Assembly: GCF_000007925.1 (NCBI RefSeq)
Contig: NC_005042.1
Location: forward strand, 744,001 to 808,000
Direction: 5' to 3'
Origin: Prochlorococcus marinus subsp. marinus str. CCMP1375
GTDB taxonomy: Bacteria; Cyanobacteriota; Cyanobacteriia; PCC-6307; Cyanobiaceae
DNA length: 64,000 nt
Shown in pieces: positions 1-9,006 of the stretch (position 1 is its first letter; each line of letters opens with the position of its first letter). The notes beneath the pieces are model-generated. The model was given only the letters and a program-made list of their open reading frames with translations. It searched no databases and was not told where the DNA came from. Made by a program: the position numbers and the translations under genes.

Positions 1-2
1 CT

Positions 3-542
3 CAAAAAAGAGAGGTCGCTAGATATAAAGAATCTGTTTCTGAAGGCGCCACTCCTAGAATGATTTTTGATCGGGAAAATGATTATTTAACTGAGTTATT
101 GGGTGAGAGAAATGAAATTCTTGCAGAAATTAAAGGCCTAGAAGTAGATCTTTTAGATACTCAATTAAAAAGCCCTATAAACGGGATAGTTCTAAAGATT
201 AATTCTAGAGAAGGGGAAAGGCCTAGTTCAGAAGGAGTCCTTAAGGTAGGGTCTAGTCAACTTATGGAAGCTTTGATTGAGGTATATGAATCTGATATAA
301 ACAGAATCAGATTAGGTCAAAATGTTTCACTCATTAGTGAAAATGGAGGCTTTAGTGGAACGCTTTTAGGCCAAGTAAAAAGAATCAGTCCTCAGGTAAG
401 ACAACGAAGAGTTTTGACCACAGATCCAACTGGAGATGCAGACGCAAGAGTTGTAGAAGTCCGAATTACTTTAAATCCTAATTCTGTTTTAAAAGTTGAA
501 AGATATACAGGTATGAAAGTTATAGCTAGGTTTGAACCATAG
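3..542 (+). CDS. devB: DevB-like membrane fusion protein (5' truncated)
   Basis: C-terminal part of a HlyD/DevB periplasmic adaptor that would join an inner-membrane ABC exporter to an outer-membrane channel. The frame is open from position 3 without a stop, so the gene starts outside the window. Visible are the end of a coiled-coil hairpin (about the first 50 residues), a lipoyl/beta-barrel segment (SPINGIVLKI) and a C-terminal barrel ending GMKVIARFEP. Its TAG stop overlaps the GTG of the next gene by one base, so it is translationally coupled to DevC. Family placement rests on sequence character plus the DevC-DevA neighbours; the exported substrate is unknown. Confidence 0.8.
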   Translation, partial: QKREVARYKESVSEGATPRMIFDRENDYLTELLGERNEILAEIKGLEVDLLDTQLKSPINGIVLKINSREGERPSSEGVLKVGSSQLMEALIEVYESDINRIRLGQNVSLISENGGFSGTLLGQVKRISPQVRQRRVLTTDPTGDADARVVEVRITLNPNSVLKVERYTGMKVIARFEP

Positions 543-1714
543 TGAAGATTTCTTTCTGGCATAGAAGGGGTATTCCTTTGGCTTGGCTATTGCTAACAAG
601 GCAACCTCTTCGTTTATTAGTTGCAATAGCAGGAATATGTTTTGCTGGAATACTTATGTTTATGCAATTGGGTTTTAGGGACGGCTTATTTGATGCAAGT
701 GTTACTGTGCATAAGTTATTTGATGCTGATTTAGTTTTAATAAGTCCTCGGTCTATGAGCTCAATAAGTATGAGTGCTTTCCCAAGGCGAAGACTTGTCC
801 AAACAATGGCTCATAAAGATGTAATTGGGACTACACCTGTCAATTGGAATTTCTTACTTTGGCGCAATCCGGAAACACTTTCTACAAGGTCAATACTTGC
901 TTTAGGTTTTGAGCCAACTGATCCTCTTTTAATAGATCCTGGCTTTCCTCTTAAAGCAGAAGTCCTAAAGAATTCAGGCCGAGTTTTGTTTGATGTCCTT
1001 TCTAGAGAAGAATTTGGTCCAGTTGAGAAATGGATCTCTGAAGGGAAAATTGTTGAAACTGAAGTAGGAGGTAAGAGAGTTCGTGTAGCAGGACTAGTAA
1101 GCCTTGGCCCTTCTTTTGGCGCTGATGGAAATTTGATCACTAGTAGAGAAACTTTCCTTAAATTATTACCAACTTCATCTGTAGGCAGTATAGAGATAGG
1201 ACTTGTTCGTTTAAGAACAGAAGCAAATTCAGAAGACGTTATTAGATCTTTAAAGGCTAGTTTGCCTAATGATGTAAAGGTTTTAAGTAGGAATGAATTT
1301 ATAGATTTTGAGAAGAATTATTGGCGGAATAGCACTTCTATAGGATTTATTTTCACCCTAGGAGCAGCTATGGGCTTTGTGGTTGGATGTGTGATTGTTT
1401 ATCAGATTTTATATAGCGATGTGAGTGATCATCTTGCTGAATATGCAACCTTGATGGCTATGGGCTACCAATTGAGAACTTTATTTGGTGTAGTTGCTAG
1501 AGAAGGAATTTTTCTTGCGGTCATGGGATATCTTCCTGCATATGTTTCAGGGCAAGCTTTATATGCTTTGGTAAGGAGTTCAACTAAATTACCTGTGGCT
1601 ATGGATCCTCAAAGAGCAGTTCTTGTTTTTTTCTTAATCTTATTTATGTGCATGGCTTCTGCTTCCTTTGCAATGAGAAGACTAATTGATGCAGATCCTG
1701 CAGAAATTTTTTAA
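542..1714 (+). CDS. devC: DevC-like ABC transporter permease
   Basis: 390-residue MacB/FtsX-type permease. There is one membrane segment near residues 25-45, a large periplasmic domain (about 45-260) and three further hydrophobic segments (about 265-290, 318-340, 355-378), the usual FtsX-like arrangement. It starts with GTG overlapping the devB stop and is followed after 14 bases by the ATPase gene. In heterocystous cyanobacteria DevBCA systems export envelope glycolipids. This organism makes no heterocysts, so the substrate here is likely another envelope lipid or compound (inference). Confidence 0.88.
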   Translation: MKISFWHRRGIPLAWLLLTRQPLRLLVAIAGICFAGILMFMQLGFRDGLFDASVTVHKLFDADLVLISPRSMSSISMSAFPRRRLVQTMAHKDVIGTTPVNWNFLLWRNPETLSTRSILALGFEPTDPLLIDPGFPLKAEVLKNSGRVLFDVLSREEFGPVEKWISEGKIVETEVGGKRVRVAGLVSLGPSFGADGNLITSRETFLKLLPTSSVGSIEIGLVRLRTEANSEDVIRSLKASLPNDVKVLSRNEFIDFEKNYWRNSTSIGFIFTLGAAMGFVVGCVIVYQILYSDVSDHLAEYATLMAMGYQLRTLFGVVAREGIFLAVMGYLPAYVSGQALYALVRSSTKLPVAMDPQRAVLVFFLILFMCMASASFAMRRLIDADPAEIF

Positions 1715-1728
1715 ACCTTTCATGCATA

Positions 1729-2439
1729 ATGAACCAAAACGATAATTCATACAAATTAAATTCAACTGTTCAAATTAAAGGTTTAAATTATTGGTATGGA
1801 AATGGGTTAACAAGAAAACAGGTCCTTTATTCAATATCAATGAAGATCGATCCCGGCGAGGTCATTTTATTGACCGGCCCTTCGGGATGTGGAAAAACTA
1901 CATTGCTTACTCTGATAGGAGCTTTGCGCAAAACACAGCAAGGAGAATTATTTGTTCTTGGTCATCAACTTCATGGATCTGAAAGAAAAACTCGTCAAAT
2001 CGTTAGAAAGAACATTGGAATGATTTTTCAGGGGCATAATCTCCTTAGATGCCTCACTGCTGAACAAAATGTTCAAATGGGCTCAGATTTGTTACAAAGA
2101 CTTTCTTATCAGGCACGTAGAGATAATTCAAGAGAATGGTTGAGAGCAGTAGGTCTAGCAGATCAAATGAATAAGCTTCCTCATGATCTTTCTGGGGGAC
2201 AAAAACAAAGAGTTGCTATTGCGAGAGCATTATCTGCACGTCCAAAATTATTATTAGCAGATGAACCAACTTCTGCTCTCGATAGCGTTACTGGTAGAGA
2301 AATTGTTTCTTTACTTAAACGACTTGCAATTGAGCAGAATTGTTCAGTACTAATGGTCACACATGATCCACGCATTCTTGATGTGGCAGATCGTCTTTTA
2401 AATATGGAAGATGGCAGATTACTGCCTATTGTTCAGTAG
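1729..2439 (+). CDS. devA: DevA-like ABC transporter ATP-binding protein
   Basis: 236-residue ATPase of the MacB/LolD/DevA class that powers the upstream permease. Walker A GPSGCGKT lies at residues 50-57, the signature LSGGQKQR near 155-162, Walker B LLLADEPTSALDS follows directly, and the switch His lies in VTHD. The length is normal for a single nucleotide-binding domain. It is the third gene of the devBCA operon. Confidence 0.9.
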   Translation: MNQNDNSYKLNSTVQIKGLNYWYGNGLTRKQVLYSISMKIDPGEVILLTGPSGCGKTTLLTLIGALRKTQQGELFVLGHQLHGSERKTRQIVRKNIGMIFQGHNLLRCLTAEQNVQMGSDLLQRLSYQARRDNSREWLRAVGLADQMNKLPHDLSGGQKQRVAIARALSARPKLLLADEPTSALDSVTGREIVSLLKRLAIEQNCSVLMVTHDPRILDVADRLLNMEDGRLLPIVQ

Positions 2440-2468
2440 GCTGTATAAATAATATAAATTCTAAAGAC

Positions 2469-2618
2469 ATGTCTAAGCGAAGAAATCTAAAGAAAGAGAA
2501 ACAAGAAAGGAATAGAGCTTATGCAAGAAAGTTTAAAAAACGTAAGCTTCGTTCAGATGGAGCTGGTGCTGGCAATGGAGTTACTGGTACAGCAAATAAT
2601 GGCGGAGCTGCAGATTAG
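2469..2618 (+). CDS. small basic protein of unknown function (49 aa)
   Basis: ORF of 49 codons (ATG 2469, TAG 2616-2618) filling the space between devA and the glycosyltransferase. The first 28 residues are strongly basic (MSKRRNLKKEKQERN, then a KFKKRKLR run) and the tail is Gly/Ala/Asn-rich. Codon use resembles its neighbours. The charge pattern suggests binding to RNA or the ribosome, but no family was recognised. It begins 29 bases after devA and may be co-transcribed with it. Confidence 0.6.
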   Translation: MSKRRNLKKEKQERNRAYARKFKKRKLRSDGAGAGNGVTGTANNGGAAD

Positions 2619-2716
2619 AGCAATTAATTCTTCGTTTGATTTCTAATGAATTTTATAAGATTGTCTTTTTTATAAAAATGAACTTACTTTTTATCTAAAA
2701 CTAAGGAGTTATTCGA

Positions 2717-3649
2717 ATGTTCATAAGTGTTGTGATACCAACATATAACCGCTTGCCGATTTTGTTGAAGTGTTTAAAAGCTTTGGAAGTTCAGAGGGTA
2801 TCTAGTCAGATTCAAGGTTATGAAATAGTAGTTGTTGATGATGGTTCAAGTGATGGCACTTACTCATGGTTAGAAAAGAATTGTGAGCTATTTCCTCATG
2901 TCGTATTGATCAAGCAAAACCATGGAGGACCAGGCTTAGGAAGAAATAACGGAGTGCAGCAATCTAGAGGTGATGTGATTATTTTTATTGACAGTGATTT
3001 AGTGGTCACAGAAACTTTCATTGAAAGCCATATCACTAGCCTTCGCAAGGCTTGGAGGAGAAGAGGAGACAAGCTTTGTTTTACTTATGGAGCAGTTATA
3101 AATACTGCTAATTTTGATAGCCCAATTTCCGAACCTCATAAATTGACAGACCTTTCATGGGCTTATTTTGCTACAGGGAATGTTGCTATTGAAAAAACAA
3201 TATTGGAGGAATCCGGTCTTTTTGACCCCGCTTTTAAGTTATATGGATGGGAAGATTTAGAACTTGGTGAGCGACTTAGGCAAATGGGTGTAGAGCTAAT
3301 TAAATGTCCTAATGCAGTTGGGTATCATTGGCATCCAGCTTTTAGTATTAATCAAATTCCATCTTTGAAGCAAGTTGAACGTGAGAGAGCAAAGATGGCA
3401 ATTATTTTCTATAGAAAACACCCAACTTTGCGAGTGCGTTTTATTATTCAATTTACTTTATTTCATAGAATTCTCTGGGAAAGCTTGACTTTAGGTGGAC
3501 TTATAAATGATGTAACTATTAGACCGTTGTTGAAATTTCTTATACGTATAAATCGACCAGGATTGGCAATGCAAGTTTTAAGAGTACCTTTAAATCTTGT
3601 TGGAGTTAGAGAGATTTTTCGAGAAGCAACACTTAACGGCCTTCATTGA
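2717..3649 (+). CDS. glycosyltransferase family 2
   Basis: 310-residue inverting GT-A enzyme, likely acting on envelope polysaccharide or lipid-linked sugars at the inner membrane. The N-terminus has the GT2 start (FISVVIPTYNR), the nucleotide-binding VVVDDGSSDGT near residues 40-50, a DSD metal-binding motif near 92-94, and a GWEDLELGERLRQMG acceptor/catalytic segment near 178-192. A strong ribosome-binding site (AAGGAG, 2703-2708) stands nine bases before the ATG and supports this start. Acceptor and sugar cannot be told from sequence. Confidence 0.85.
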   Translation: MFISVVIPTYNRLPILLKCLKALEVQRVSSQIQGYEIVVVDDGSSDGTYSWLEKNCELFPHVVLIKQNHGGPGLGRNNGVQQSRGDVIIFIDSDLVVTETFIESHITSLRKAWRRRGDKLCFTYGAVINTANFDSPISEPHKLTDLSWAYFATGNVAIEKTILEESGLFDPAFKLYGWEDLELGERLRQMGVELIKCPNAVGYHWHPAFSINQIPSLKQVERERAKMAIIFYRKHPTLRVRFIIQFTLFHRILWESLTLGGLINDVTIRPLLKFLIRINRPGLAMQVLRVPLNLVGVREIFREATLNGLH

Positions 3650-3691
3650 TTTCGTCTTTTGGTAGATTAGTGAAGTAATAAAAACTCCGCA

Positions 3692-3775
3692 CATCTGACT
3701 GTTTCGGGTGATCAAAGTAAATTAATTATTTATTAAGCACTTTGTATCCCTGTCAGGTGGAGGCTAACCCGAAAC
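3692..3775 (+). promoter_or_regulatory. rpsB leader with pseudoknot potential
   Basis: Two complementary segment pairs interleave. CATCTGAC (3692-3699) pairs with GTCAGGTG (3752-3759), 8 bp with one G-U. GTTTCGGGT (3701-3709) pairs with ACCCGAAAC (3767-3775), 9 bp perfect. The order 1-2-1'-2' is that of an H-type pseudoknot. The second stem ends nine bases before the rpsB ATG, and a GGAGG (3759-3763) lies between the two 3' strands. It is a candidate autoregulatory leader for ribosomal protein S2. The pairing is seen; the function is inferred. Confidence 0.5.
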
Positions 3776-3784
3776 CCTAATCAA

Positions 3785-4501
3785 ATGGCTGTTGTAACTC
3801 TTTCTGAGATGATGGAAGCTGGTGCTCATTTTGGGCACCAGACTCGTAGATGGAATCCAAAGATGTCTCGCTACATTTATTGTGCGAGAAATGGTGTACA
3901 CATCATTGATCTAGTTAAAACTGCTGTATGTATGAATAATGCATACAAGTGGACAAGAAATGCTGCGAAAAGTGGAAAAAGATTTTTATTTGTTGGAACA
4001 AAGAAGCAGGCTTCAGAAGTTGTAGCTCAAGAAGCTGCAAGATGTGGTGCTTCTTATGTGAATCAACGTTGGCTTGGAGGGATGCTAACTAATTGGACAA
4101 CAATGAAAGCTCGCATTGATCGACTAAAGGATTTGGAGCGAATGGAATCTAGTGGAGCTATTGCTATGAGGCCTAAGAAAGAGGCTTCTGTTTTGAGGCA
4201 TGAACTAGAAAGATTGCAAAAATATCTTGGAGGCTTGAAGGGTATGAAGCGTTTGCCTGATGTCGTAGTTTTAGTTGATCAAAGAAGAGAAACTAATGCT
4301 GTTTTAGAAGCAAGGAAATTAGATATTCCCTTGGTGTCAATGTTGGACACCAATTGTGATCCCGATCTATGTGAAGTTCCAATCCCATGTAATGACGATG
4401 CTGTTAGATCTGTTCAGCTGGTTCTTGGAAGAATTGCAGACGCAATAAATGAAGGGCGTCATGGATCTAATGATCAGCGAGCGCGCCAGAAATATTCATA
4501 A
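3785..4501 (+). CDS. rpsB: 30S ribosomal protein S2
   Basis: 238-residue S2 protein that assembles late on the small subunit and is needed for S1 binding. The conserved start ([22 protein letters not shown]) and internal [12 protein letters not shown] and [13 protein letters not shown] blocks are present, and the length is normal. The ATG directly follows the leader pseudoknot region. It forms the usual rpsB-tsf pair with the next gene, 76 bases downstream. The gap holds a weak inverted repeat (TTAGGG/CCCTAA) that could adjust read-through. Confidence 0.97.
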   Translation: MAVVTLSEMMEAGAHFGHQTRRWNPKMSRYIYCARNGVHIIDLVKTAVCMNNAYKWTRNAAKSGKRFLFVGTKKQASEVVAQEAARCGASYVNQRWLGGMLTNWTTMKARIDRLKDLERMESSGAIAMRPKKEASVLRHELERLQKYLGGLKGMKRLPDVVVLVDQRRETNAVLEARKLDIPLVSMLDTNCDPDLCEVPIPCNDDAVRSVQLVLGRIADAINEGRHGSNDQRARQKYS

Positions 4502-4577
4502 TAATTTTTAGGGATTTAATTTTGCTGTTGCCCTAATTCAAAAACTAACGGTATTTTTAACTCACACACTAAAGAAA

Positions 4578-5231
4578 ATGTCATCTATTACAGCAAAGCT
4601 TGTAAAAGATCTTAGAGATAAGACAGGTGCAGGAATGATGGATTGTAAGAAAGCATTAGCAGAGACAAGTGGTGATATTTCTAAGGCTGTTGAATGGTTA
4701 CGCCAAAAAGGTATAGCTAGTGCAGAAAAAAAATCAGGAAGAGTTGCAGCTGAAGGCGCTATTGGTAGTTATATTCATACTGGCTCTAGGGTTGGAGTTC
4801 TAATTGAACTGAATTGTGAAACAGATTTTGTTGCTCGTGGAGAATTATTTCAGGGTCTTTTAAGAGATGTTTCGATGCAAGTAGCTGCTTGCCCTAATGT
4901 TGAATATGTAGCTGTTGATGATATTCCAAAAGATATTGTCGATAAGGAGAAGAATATAGAAATGGGTAGAGATGATTTAGCTGGAAAACCAGAGCAAATC
5001 AAAACTAAGATTGTTGAGGGAAGAATAGGAAAAAGGTTAAAAGAACTGGCATTGATAGAACAACCATTTATTCGTGATAGTTCAATTACTGTAGAGCAAC
5101 TTGTAAAACAGGTTGCAGGTCAAATAGGGGAGAATGTAAAGGTTCGTAGATTTACTCGTTATACCCTTGGAGAGGGAATTGAAGTAGAAGAGTCTGATTT
5201 TGCTGCAGAAGTAGCTTCAATGTCTTCCTAG
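4578..5231 (+). CDS. tsf: elongation factor Ts
   Basis: 217-residue guanine-nucleotide exchange factor for EF-Tu. The N-terminal UBA-like domain ([19 protein letters not shown], residues 9-27) is followed by the single core with the TDFVAR motif (residues 81-86) typical of short bacterial/cyanobacterial EF-Ts. It is partnered with rpsB upstream. The following gene starts only five bases after the stop. Confidence 0.97.
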   Translation: MSSITAKLVKDLRDKTGAGMMDCKKALAETSGDISKAVEWLRQKGIASAEKKSGRVAAEGAIGSYIHTGSRVGVLIELNCETDFVARGELFQGLLRDVSMQVAACPNVEYVAVDDIPKDIVDKEKNIEMGRDDLAGKPEQIKTKIVEGRIGKRLKELALIEQPFIRDSSITVEQLVKQVAGQIGENVKVRRFTRYTLGEGIEVEESDFAAEVASMSS

Positions 5232-5236
5232 AGATT

Positions 5237-6433
5237 TTGACTTCTGATCCGAAAATTCATTCTGCTTTTGACCCTATTAAGCAGCTTGAGCTGCTTAATA
5301 GGAAATGTGAATCTTTAAGCTCAGAGATATATAAAATCAATGCTTTCTATTTAAAACTTGTTAGATCAGTCTTGCCAGATGTTGTTAAAGAGGCAATTTA
5401 TCAGTTAATTTTGTCGAATAATAATAGTCTAAGTAATATTTCATTAGATAAAAACGGTGAATCATTTCAAGAAAATATAAAATCTAGTTTATCTGAATGT
5501 ATATCATTACTAACAATAGAGAATCTCATGATATTTTCTAGGACATTAGAAAAAGAAAATATCAAAGTGAATAAGGATTCAGAATCTTTGTTTAAGGAAA
5601 TGGTAAGTCAGACAGATCTTGAACCTAAACTAAGTGTTGAAAATAACCTTGGCTCTTTAGAATTAAGTTTATCGTTGCCTACTGAGAATCAAATTGATAT
5701 AAATAGTTGGGATATTTCCAATAGCAATTTTAACTCTTATGATGCTGATTATGGAATTAATGAAGATATTAATGAAGATATTAATGAAGATATTAATGAA
5801 GATATTAATGAAGATATTAATGATTCTAGTTCAGTTAATAATCAAAACGATAAAGATATCATAAAGTCTATTTTCATGATGGCTGGAAAATTAATTAATC
5901 AAAAAGTTGACTCTTCTAAAAGTAAAGAAGACCTTGATAATATCGAGAATGAAGATGATAAGATTATCTTAAATGATACTTTGTTACCACAAACTCCAGA
6001 AGAACTTTATAGATGGTCTATTTCAATTGAAACAGCTCTTACTCGAAGATTGAGAAATCTTTCCCATTTAATAAATATTGAGTTAATTAGATTAGGTGTA
6101 ATTAATAGTTTTATACCAATAAATCTTCTAGATGCAGTTATTTCAGGACAGGTTCCGTCTGTTAATGCTCCTTCAAATATTCTTAAACTTCTATTGCCAA
6201 CGTCATCTGCTTACAATAATGAGATTGATATCACTTGCCTGTTAATCCGTTTATCTGAACTAGAGTTCGATAACTTGCGTCTTAGACAATGTAGACAGGA
6301 AATCACTAAACAAAGAAATAGCTTGACTAAGATGATTCGCCAACAACGTTATTGGCAAAGCAAATCTCTCGCTAAAGAAATTAAAGAACATTGGTGGAAC
6401 AATACAAAGACAGAAAAAAACAAAACTCTTTAG
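5237..6433 (+). CDS. conserved protein of unknown function with acidic tandem repeat
   Basis: 398 residues from TTG at 5237, five bases after tsf, with its end overlapping recG by 43 bases in another frame. The N-terminal part (1-100) and C-terminal part (about 255-398) look folded; the C-terminus is basic and helical (RLRNLSHLINIELIRLGV, then QEITKQRNSLTKM). The middle is acidic and low-complexity, with five exact Asn-Glu-Asp-Ile repeats near residues 175-194. No catalytic motif was recognised. Position between tsf and recG suggests co-expression only. Confidence 0.7.
   Translation: MTSDPKIHSAFDPIKQLELLNRKCESLSSEIYKINAFYLKLVRSVLPDVVKEAIYQLILSNNNSLSNISLDKNGESFQENIKSSLSECISLLTIENLMIFSRTLEKENIKVNKDSESLFKEMVSQTDLEPKLSVENNLGSLELSLSLPTENQIDINSWDISNSNFNSYDADYGINEDINEDINEDINEDINEDINDSSSVNNQNDKDIIKSIFMMAGKLINQKVDSSKSKEDLDNIENEDDKIILNDTLLPQTPEELYRWSISIETALTRRLRNLSHLINIELIRLGVINSFIPINLLDAVISGQVPSVNAPSNILKLLLPTSSAYNNEIDITCLLIRLSELEFDNLRLRQCRQEITKQRNSLTKMIRQQRYWQSKSLAKEIKEHWWNNTKTEKNKTL
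5759..5818 (+). repeat. 12-bp in-frame tandem repeat, five exact copies
   Basis: The unit aatgaagatatt occurs five times without a mismatch inside the unknown gene upstream of recG, encoding repeated Asn-Glu-Asp-Ile. Identity at the DNA level indicates recent expansion by slippage. Because the unit is a multiple of three, copy-number change keeps the frame. Confidence 0.95.
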
Positions 6434-8916
6434 AGTTAAGAGATCAACAGATTAATGCGCTAAATAATTGGGTAAGACTTTTACAAAAGGCTTTAACAGT
6501 TGAAGCTGAGAATGGCTTCAAAAATATTCATGGTAGGGCTGAACACTTTAATTCTTTCCTTTCTAGAGAAATAAAAGAATTCAAGTCTCCCCTTTTATCT
6601 AATGAAATAGACAAAAAACTAACTTTATTTGCAAAATCGTTTGATGACTACCCAACTTCTGATCTCCCAATTAAAAGACGTTTGATTATTGATGCTAGAC
6701 AACTACTTTACCGTTTGAGTAAGGAGTATCAGATTAAAGATATTCCTTCTCCTCCAAAGTTAAGGATGTCAGATAGTCAATCAACTGCGAATGATATTAG
6801 ACAACACCTACGCATAGATAGTCCTCTTGGAGAAGTTAAGGGTGTAGGCACTAAAATGTGCGAATGTTTTGCGGCTTTGAACCTTTTTGTAATTAAAGAC
6901 CTTCTTTTCCATTATCCGAGAGATTATGTTGATTATTCATCGCTTAAAAGAATTTTTTCATTAGTACCTGGAGAAACTACTACTATAATAGCTACTATAA
7001 GGCGTAGTAATTCCTATACAAGTCCACGCAATCAAAATTTATCTATACTTGAATTACATCTTGAAGACATGACAGGTCGTATAAAAATAAGTAAATTCTT
7101 TATAGGTAGAAGGTTTAGTAAACGCTCTTTTCTGAAGAAGCAGGAATCTTTATATCCAAAAGGTACAATTGTAGCTGTAAGTGGTTTGGTCAAAGGAAAT
7201 AGTTATGGCAAGTCGTTTAACGATCCATTGATTGAAGTCCTTGAACATAAGCAAGCACTTCTTAAATCTCAAACGATAGGAAGGATCTTGCCTATATACC
7301 AGTTAACAGATGGATTAAAAGCAGATCGTCTAAGGCAAATTGTTCATTCAGTTATACCTTTGGCATTAGACTTGGAAGACCCCTTGCCTGTTAATACACG
7401 TGAATCTCTTTCTCTTTTAGATAAAGGTGAAGCTATTAAACAGATACATAGACCTAGAAATCAGGAGTATCTAAAGAAAGCAAAAAGGAGACTTGTTTTT
7501 GATGAATTTTTGTTTTTACAACTTGGCCTACTGAAGCGTCGATTAGAACTCGGAAAATGTAAAGCCCCTTCGTTATTTATTAACAAGGAAAGAGAGGGTT
7601 TTACAGAGCAGTTTTTAAAACTCCTTCCTTTTGCATTGACTAATTCTCAGCAACAAGTTTTGACACAGATTGAATCCGACATTGCTATGTCTAAGCCTAT
7701 GTCTAGATTAGTTCAAGGTGATGTGGGATGTGGTAAGACTGTTGTTGCAATAGCTGCACTTTTGAGAGCAGTTGAGTCAGGTTGGCAAGGTGCATTCATG
7801 GCTCCCACTGAGGTCCTTGCTCAACAGCATTATTTAACACTTTGCAAGTGGCTACCTCAACTACATGTCACTGTTGAATTGCTTACAGGTTCTACTGCTG
7901 CAAAGGAAAGAAAACGAATTTTTGCTGATCTTTCTAACGGGAATTTGAAAATAATTGTTGGAACACATGCCCTTATTGAAGAATCTGTTTCATTTCGCCG
8001 TCTGGGTTTAGTAGTTGTTGATGAACAACATCGGTTTGGTGTTAATCAGAGAAACTTATTGCTGAATAAAGGTCTTCACCCTCACCTTTTAACTATGACC
8101 GCGACTCCTATTCCAAGGACCTTAGCCCTTTCTATACATGGTGATTTAGACGTGAGTCAAATTAATGAATTGCCTCCAGGGAGGACTCCCATAGAAACAC
8201 AACTTATGCCAAGTTCTGAAAGGTATCAAGCATATGAAGCTATTAAGGAACAACTTGATATTGGGAGTCAGGCCTATGTAGTTCTTCCTTTAGTTGATGA
8301 ATCAGAAAAATTAGAATTACGTTCAGCAATAGACGTATACCATGAATTATCCTCAGAAATATTGAGCGAATATAAAGTAGGTTTATTACATGGACGTATG
8401 CATAGCAGTGAGAAAAAGGGCATTATTAATAAATTTGTAAATAAGGAAATAGAAGTACTTGTTTCAACGACTGTAGTTGAGGTTGGGGTAGATGTCCCTG
8501 AAGCTACGATGATGGTAATTGATCATGCCGATAGATTTGGATTAGCCCAATTACATCAATTGCGCGGACGAGTGGGTAGAGGAACTAAAGATTCTAAATG
8601 TATACTCATTGACACAGCTAAATCATTGGCTTCTAAAAATAGACTTGAAGTATTGGTTAATTCACATGATGGTTTTGAAATATCTGAAATTGATCTTCGT
8701 TTACGAGGACCTGGACAAGTTTTAGGAACAAGACAGTCGGGTCTCCCTGATTTTGCTTTGGCTAATTTAGTTAATGATGAAACAATTCTGGAATCTGCTA
8801 GAGAAGAAGCAGAAAAAATCTTGAAGAGTGATCCTGATTTGATTCAAAACAAGTTGTTGAAAATAATGTTAGATGACTATTGGAATAGATTGGTTACTAA
8901 AACACAACTTAATTAA
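6391..8916 (+). CDS. recG: ATP-dependent DNA helicase RecG
   Basis: 841-residue branch-migrating SF2 helicase that rescues stalled forks and processes Holliday junctions. An extended N-terminal helical region (about 1-150) precedes the wedge/OB domain (from GVGTKMCECFAALNL). Walker A GDVGCGKT lies near 446-453, the DEQH box in VVVDEQHRFG near 546-555, TATPIPRTLA follows, and motif VI is LHQLRGRVGRG. The gene overlaps its upstream neighbour by 43 bases. No later in-frame ATG precedes the conserved region, so ATG 6391 or GTG 6394 is the start. Confidence 0.95.
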   Translation: MVEQYKDRKKQNSLELRDQQINALNNWVRLLQKALTVEAENGFKNIHGRAEHFNSFLSREIKEFKSPLLSNEIDKKLTLFAKSFDDYPTSDLPIKRRLIIDARQLLYRLSKEYQIKDIPSPPKLRMSDSQSTANDIRQHLRIDSPLGEVKGVGTKMCECFAALNLFVIKDLLFHYPRDYVDYSSLKRIFSLVPGETTTIIATIRRSNSYTSPRNQNLSILELHLEDMTGRIKISKFFIGRRFSKRSFLKKQESLYPKGTIVAVSGLVKGNSYGKSFNDPLIEVLEHKQALLKSQTIGRILPIYQLTDGLKADRLRQIVHSVIPLALDLEDPLPVNTRESLSLLDKGEAIKQIHRPRNQEYLKKAKRRLVFDEFLFLQLGLLKRRLELGKCKAPSLFINKEREGFTEQFLKLLPFALTNSQQQVLTQIESDIAMSKPMSRLVQGDVGCGKTVVAIAALLRAVESGWQGAFMAPTEVLAQQHYLTLCKWLPQLHVTVELLTGSTAAKERKRIFADLSNGNLKIIVGTHALIEESVSFRRLGLVVVDEQHRFGVNQRNLLLNKGLHPHLLTMTATPIPRTLALSIHGDLDVSQINELPPGRTPIETQLMPSSERYQAYEAIKEQLDIGSQAYVVLPLVDESEKLELRSAIDVYHELSSEILSEYKVGLLHGRMHSSEKKGIINKFVNKEIEVLVSTTVVEVGVDVPEATMMVIDHADRFGLAQLHQLRGRVGRGTKDSKCILIDTAKSLASKNRLEVLVNSHDGFEISEIDLRLRGPGQVLGTRQSGLPDFALANLVNDETILESAREEAEKILKSDPDLIQNKLLKIMLDDYWNRLVTKTQLN

Positions 8917-8933
8917 ATAATTTTCTATCATTA

Positions 8934-8995
8934 AATTTACTAATCATATAATCAAGTACACAAGTAAATTCCTTTGATTAGGTAAATTATTTTTC
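8934..8995 (+). terminator. probable recG terminator
   Basis: AATTTACTAATCA (8934-8946) pairs with TGATTAGgTAAATT (8975-8988): 13 bp with one bulged G, followed by a T-rich run (ATTTTTC). The loop is long (28 bases), so efficiency may be modest. It lies just after recG and before the M15 peptidase gene. Confidence 0.5.
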
Positions 8996-9006
8996 ATGTA
9001 TTTGCA

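Noticed and set aside
811-1140. 109-codon minus frame inside devC
   Set aside because: Antisense shadow of a well-supported permease gene.
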